From Anaerolineae bacterium (GTDB lineage Bacteria; Chloroflexota; Anaerolineae; JAAYZQ01): a DNA stretch of 16,773 nt. Of the stretch, positions 14,454-16,773 are shown one piece after another. Each line of letters begins with the position of its first letter. Within the stretch, counting starts at the first letter, position 1. Position numbers and translations under genes: made by a program. The notes beneath the pieces are model-generated. The model searched no databases, was not told the origin of the DNA, and worked only from the letters and a program-made list of their open reading frames with translations. Location of the stretch: positions 1 through 16,773 of the forward strand of contig JAFGIA010000449.1 of the NCBI GenBank assembly GCA_016929795.1. Reading direction: 5' to 3'.

Positions 14454-15722
14454 ATGTACGAACTGGCGACTTTGGCCAATGGGTTGCGTGTCCTCACCGT
14501 GACCGTGCCCCACGTGCAATCTGTGACCCTCGGTTGTTTTCTGAGCGTGGGCTCACGCTACGAAACAGCCGAGATGTCGGGCGCTTCGCACTTTATTGAG
14601 CACATGCTCTTCAAGGGCACGGGGCGCTGGCCGACTCCGCGCGCCATTGCAGAGGCCATCGAGGGCAAGGGGGGAGTGCTGAACGCCAGCACCGGCCTCG
14701 AGACAACCCTCTATTGGGCCAAGGTGGCGGCGCCACACATACGGCCGGCGTTCGACGTCCTGAGCGACATGCTCCTCGACCCGACGTTCGATCCTGTCGA
14801 GATGGACAAAGAGCGCGGGGTGATTGGCGAAGAGATTAGCTATTCGCTCGACACACCCGATAACCTGGCCCAGATCCTGGTCAATGAGCTGCAATGGCCA
14901 GACCACCCACTCGGCCGCGACGTGGCAGGGAGTCGCGAGACGGTGGGTGGAATGACACGTGGGGCGCTGCTCGCCTACCTGGCCGATCACTATCGTCCCG
15001 GCAACGCGATCGTGGGGCTGGCAGGGCAGATTCGCCACGAGGAGGCCGTCGCACTGGCAGAGTCATACCTTGGGAGCTGGCAGCCGGGTCCAGCGACATT
15101 GTGGCAGGCTGCACCGCCTGACGGCCACGGCCCTCGCGTGCGGCTGGAACACCGGCGAACCGAGCAGGTGCACCTGGTCTTTAGTTTCGCGGGACCGTCA
15201 CGCAAGGATCCGGATCGTTTTGCCGTCCGAATTCTGAATGTGATCCTCGGCGAAGGCATGCAGTCGCGATTGTTCCAGGAGGTGCGTGAGAGACTGGGCC
15301 TGGCCTATAGTGTCGATTCGTACGTCACCGCACTCGAAGATACGGGCGCTGTGGGCATCTATGCCGGCGTTGCCCCGGCCCGGGGGGAGGAAGCGGCCCG
15401 CGCCATTCTCGCTGAGCTCGACCGCGTGCGCCGGGAGCCGGTGCCCGAGGATGAGCTGGCCAAGGCCAAGGAGTTTGTACGCGGCCGCATGGCCCTCTCT
15501 CTCGAAGATCCCTTTTCCGTCGCCACCTGGTACGTGCGGCAAGAGTTGTCGCGTGAGCAAGTGCTCGATCCGGAAGAAGTGCTTGCCCACATCGATGCTG
15601 TAGAGGCTGCGGACTTGCAACGGGTGGCGGCCACTGTTTTCTGTGATGAGCGGCTAAACCTGGCCGCAGTAGGCCCTTTTGGCCGGAATGGCAAGCGCTT
15701 CCAGCGAGCCATTCGCTTTTAG
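14454..15722 (+). CDS. M16-family zinc peptidase (processing peptidase-like)
   Basis: A 422-residue zinc peptidase of the single-chain bacterial type related to mitochondrial processing peptidase beta and the YmxG family. The inverted zinc motif HxxEH is SHFIEHMLFKGT, with His46, Glu49, His50; the third ligand is Glu126 (VIGEEI), 76 residues later as expected. The C-terminal half carries the second inactive domain, with FQEVRERLGLAYSVDSY and the conserved Arg/Tyr region near GRMALSLEDP. No signal peptide is visible, so it is probably cytoplasmic. ATG 14454 directly abuts the TPR stop and gaggggag precedes it. It is the last gene of the run from lepB; no T-rich terminator follows on this strand. 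Confidence 0.93.
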   Translation: MYELATLANGLRVLTVTVPHVQSVTLGCFLSVGSRYETAEMSGASHFIEHMLFKGTGRWPTPRAIAEAIEGKGGVLNASTGLETTLYWAKVAAPHIRPAFDVLSDMLLDPTFDPVEMDKERGVIGEEISYSLDTPDNLAQILVNELQWPDHPLGRDVAGSRETVGGMTRGALLAYLADHYRPGNAIVGLAGQIRHEEAVALAESYLGSWQPGPATLWQAAPPDGHGPRVRLEHRRTEQVHLVFSFAGPSRKDPDRFAVRILNVILGEGMQSRLFQEVRERLGLAYSVDSYVTALEDTGAVGIYAGVAPARGEEAARAILAELDRVRREPVPEDELAKAKEFVRGRMALSLEDPFSVATWYVRQELSREQVLDPEEVLAHIDAVEAADLQRVAATVFCDERLNLAAVGPFGRNGKRFQRAIRF

Positions 15723-15736
15723 GCGGCACCTGCATT

Positions 15737-15842
15737 CTGGAATCATGATCATCTCAAAAAGCCGGGGCGGGCTGTAGGGCGGATTGCCTATCCGCCCTAC
15801 AGCCCCCCAGTGATTGAGATGATACTGGAATCATGATGATCT
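15737..15842. mobile_element. MITE-like nested inverted repeat flanked by 18-bp direct repeats
   Basis: Two 18-bp direct repeats (CTGGAATCATGATCATCT at 15737-15754 and CTGGAATCATGATGATCT at 15825-15842, one difference) flank a 76-bp structure. Outer arms atcatctcaa (15748-15757) and ttgagatgat (15814-15823) enclose a perfect 16-bp stem (15769-15784 with 15790-15805) and a 5-nt loop. The direct repeats could be a target duplication, partly overlapping the outer arms. There is no transposase. The inner core resembles short GTAGGGCGGAT repeats seen widely in genomes. Read on the - strand, T5 follows the stem, so it may also end antisense transcription. Confidence 0.7.
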
Positions 15843-15854
15843 AACCGGGAGGAC

Positions 15855-16166
15855 ATGGATCCTGTGACTGTGAAATTGTTGATGAGCTGGGATATTCGAC
15901 CAGGGAAGGAGCAGACCTACTTTGAGTTTGCAATGCAGACTTTTGCTCCTGCACTGATGAAGATGGGTTGGCAGCCCACGGAGGCATGGTACACCCTCTA
16001 CGGAGAAGGACCCCAGATCCTGACGGCGGGGGTCACGGACAGCGTAGAAGAAATGCGCAATATTCTTGACAGCTCCGAGTGGACCAACCTGAAGGATCGC
16101 TTGCTCGAGTATGTCACGAACTTTCGCTACAAGGTGATCCCGGCCTCCGGCCGCTTCCAGATGTAA
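15855..16166 (+). CDS. Small conserved hypothetical protein, possible dimeric alpha-beta barrel
   Basis: A 103-residue protein with KLLMSWDIRPGKEQTYFEFAMQTFAPALMKMGWQPTEAWYTLYGEG near the start and a C-terminal helix DSSEWTNLKDRLLEYVTNF followed by YKVIPASGRFQM. The beta-helix-beta alternation and length suggest a ferredoxin-like dimeric alpha-beta barrel (ABM-like), and I recall close relatives annotated as hypothetical in Chloroflexota. ATG 15855 has gggagg 3-5 nt upstream. The gene lies 132 nt beyond the M16 gene, behind the inverted repeat, so its transcription may be separate; no clear promoter is seen. No known catalytic residues, no signal peptide. Confidence 0.8.
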   Translation: MDPVTVKLLMSWDIRPGKEQTYFEFAMQTFAPALMKMGWQPTEAWYTLYGEGPQILTAGVTDSVEEMRNILDSSEWTNLKDRLLEYVTNFRYKVIPASGRFQM

Positions 16167-16179
16167 CAACACATTCTAT

Positions 16180-16518
16180 TCAGGCATCACTCTTGTCTGC
16201 CGTGCCCGATGTCTCACTCTTGGCCGGTGCCTCGCTCTTGGCCGGTGTCTCACTCGTGGCTGGTGCCTGGCTATCCCCCCCGTCGCTCTCCTCTTTCGCC
16301 TTCGCGCCCTCTTTGGGTGGGGTGAGAGTGGGCGAAGAGACCTGGCGGTTGTCGGTGATGTAAAATCCTGACCCTCGAAAGATCACGCCGACGGGTTGGA
16401 TGATCCGGCGCACCGGCCCCTCACACTCGGGGCACATGCGCTCCGGGTCGTCTGACATGCGCTGCTTGCGCTGGAACTCGTGGCCGCACGCATCGCACCT
16501 GTAGTGGTAGATCGGCAT
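16180..16518 (-). CDS. FmdB-family zinc-ribbon protein with low-complexity tail
   Basis: A 112-residue protein. Residues 1-60 are an FmdB zinc ribbon: MPIYHYRCDACGHEFQRKQRM, Cys8, Cys11, Cys29, Cys32, then RRIIQPVGVIFRGSGFYITDN, the usual motif of the longer family members. Residues about 61-112 are low-complexity Ala/Pro/Ser/Glu/Lys built on a six-residue repeat (ATSETP, AKSEAP, AKSETS). ATG 16518 starts the conserved motif and has AGGGAGG 9-10 nt upstream; the frame stays open further upstream, but without protein-like sequence. It ends 13 nt from the convergent small gene. Unlike the family member at 6955-7194 it lacks the C-terminal Cys cluster. Confidence 0.9.
   Translation of the reverse strand: MPIYHYRCDACGHEFQRKQRMSDDPERMCPECEGPVRRIIQPVGVIFRGSGFYITDNRQVSSPTLTPPKEGAKAKEESDGGDSQAPATSETPAKSEAPAKSETSGTADKSDA
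16212..16265. repeat. Three 18-bp tandem repeats in the fmdB-like tail
   Basis: Units at 16212-16229, 16230-16247 and 16248-16265 follow the pattern tctcactcttggccggtg with one to three differences each. They encode the six-residue Ala/Lys/Ser/Glu/Pro repeat of the 16180-16518 protein. Copy number could change by slippage without breaking frame. Confidence 0.9.
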
Positions 16519-16555
16519 ACGAACGAACCTCCCTGTGGTTGCACTCCCGGCGTTT

Positions 16556-16584
16556 ATTATACACGCTTCCCCCAGGCGTGCAAA
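16556..16584 (-). promoter_or_regulatory. Promoter for the second FmdB-like gene
   Basis: Read on the - strand: TTTGCA (16584-16579, four of six), a 17-nt spacer and a perfect TATAAT (16561-16556). Predicted start about 16549, about 30 nt before ATG 16518. Confidence 0.75.
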
Positions 16585-16773
16585 AAGCACCTGCGGCAGG
16601 GTGGAAGCCGCTCTTGTTTTTTCGGATGGTTTGTCACTCGTAGCGAAAACACCACATGCCGATGGCAAAAAAGAAGACGGCAAACTGCTATAGACATTCA
16701 GAAAATGATCCTGACAAATTTGCATAAAACAAGGGAAATGCGTACCCTGTCTGATGGAAGTCATCACTCTGCC
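16585..16773. other. Non-coding window end, nothing identified
   Basis: About 190 nt upstream of the - promoter, cut by the window edge. It is clearly more AT-rich than the rest, with runs such as ttgttttttcgg and caaaaaagaagacgg. I see no gene, repeat, tRNA or terminator that I can support. Confidence 0.6.

Noticed and set aside
15769..15805. 16-bp stem as the terminator of the lepB-M16 operon
   Set aside because: No T-run follows on the + strand; the T5 lies on the other side, so it is better described as part of the inverted-repeat element.

Overview
The window is GC-rich, densely packed bacterial DNA. The gene content points to Chloroflexota (Anaerolineae/Caldilineae-like): family-1 solute-binding lipoproteins, a DUF881 pair, class III cyclase fused to a receiver, TPR lipoprotein, M16 peptidase and short FmdB zinc ribbons. 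This assignment is inferred from familiarity with such genomes; there is no rRNA or marker gene to prove it. Five good sigma70-type promoters, all with 17-bp spacers, suggest ordinary housekeeping transcription.

Layout. (1) 1-1757, + strand: the 3' end of what looks like a solute-binding protein gene, a strong terminator, a consensus promoter, then a second solute-binding lipoprotein whose 5' end is invaded by repeat-like DNA. (2) 6869-1766, - strand: a compact operon of a PAS protein, TldD, TldE/PmbA, a two-helix membrane protein, a J-domain protein and a GTDC1/QTMAN-type glycosyltransferase; the last four gaps are -1 to 16 nt. (3) 6887-6939: the operon's promoter overlaps a divergent + promoter. 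The -10 boxes share a 10-bp palindrome, and a second, 21-bp palindrome lies beside it. (4) 6955-8425, + strand: an FmdB-type zinc ribbon and an alpha-oxoamine synthase that looks like serine palmitoyltransferase. (5) 10404-8451, - strand: a CARDB-like lipoprotein and two coupled DUF881 membrane proteins. (6) 10639-15722, + strand, divergent from (5): signal peptidase I, DeoC, an MBL-fold hydrolase, a receiver-cyclase protein, a TPR lipoprotein and an M16 peptidase, all within 0-28 nt of each other. (7) 15737-15842: a 76-bp nested inverted repeat flanked by 18-bp near-identical direct repeats (MITE-like). (8) 15855-16773: a small conserved-looking orphan gene, a convergent second FmdB-type gene with an 18-bp tandem repeat in its tail, and a non-coding, more AT-rich end.

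How the genes may work together: TldD and TldE form a known heterodimeric metalloprotease. The J-domain protein and membrane protein next to it suggest protein handling, and the terminal glycosyltransferase may act on tRNA queuosine. The long + operon mixes secretion and proteolysis (LepB, M16) with nucleoside catabolism (DeoC) and signalling, so it is probably a housekeeping run rather than one pathway. I found no clear new defence, mobile or biosynthetic system. The most useful leads are the overlapping divergent promoters with a candidate operator, the bacterial GTDC1 homologue in a TldD/TldE operon, the SPT-like enzyme, and the MITE-like element.
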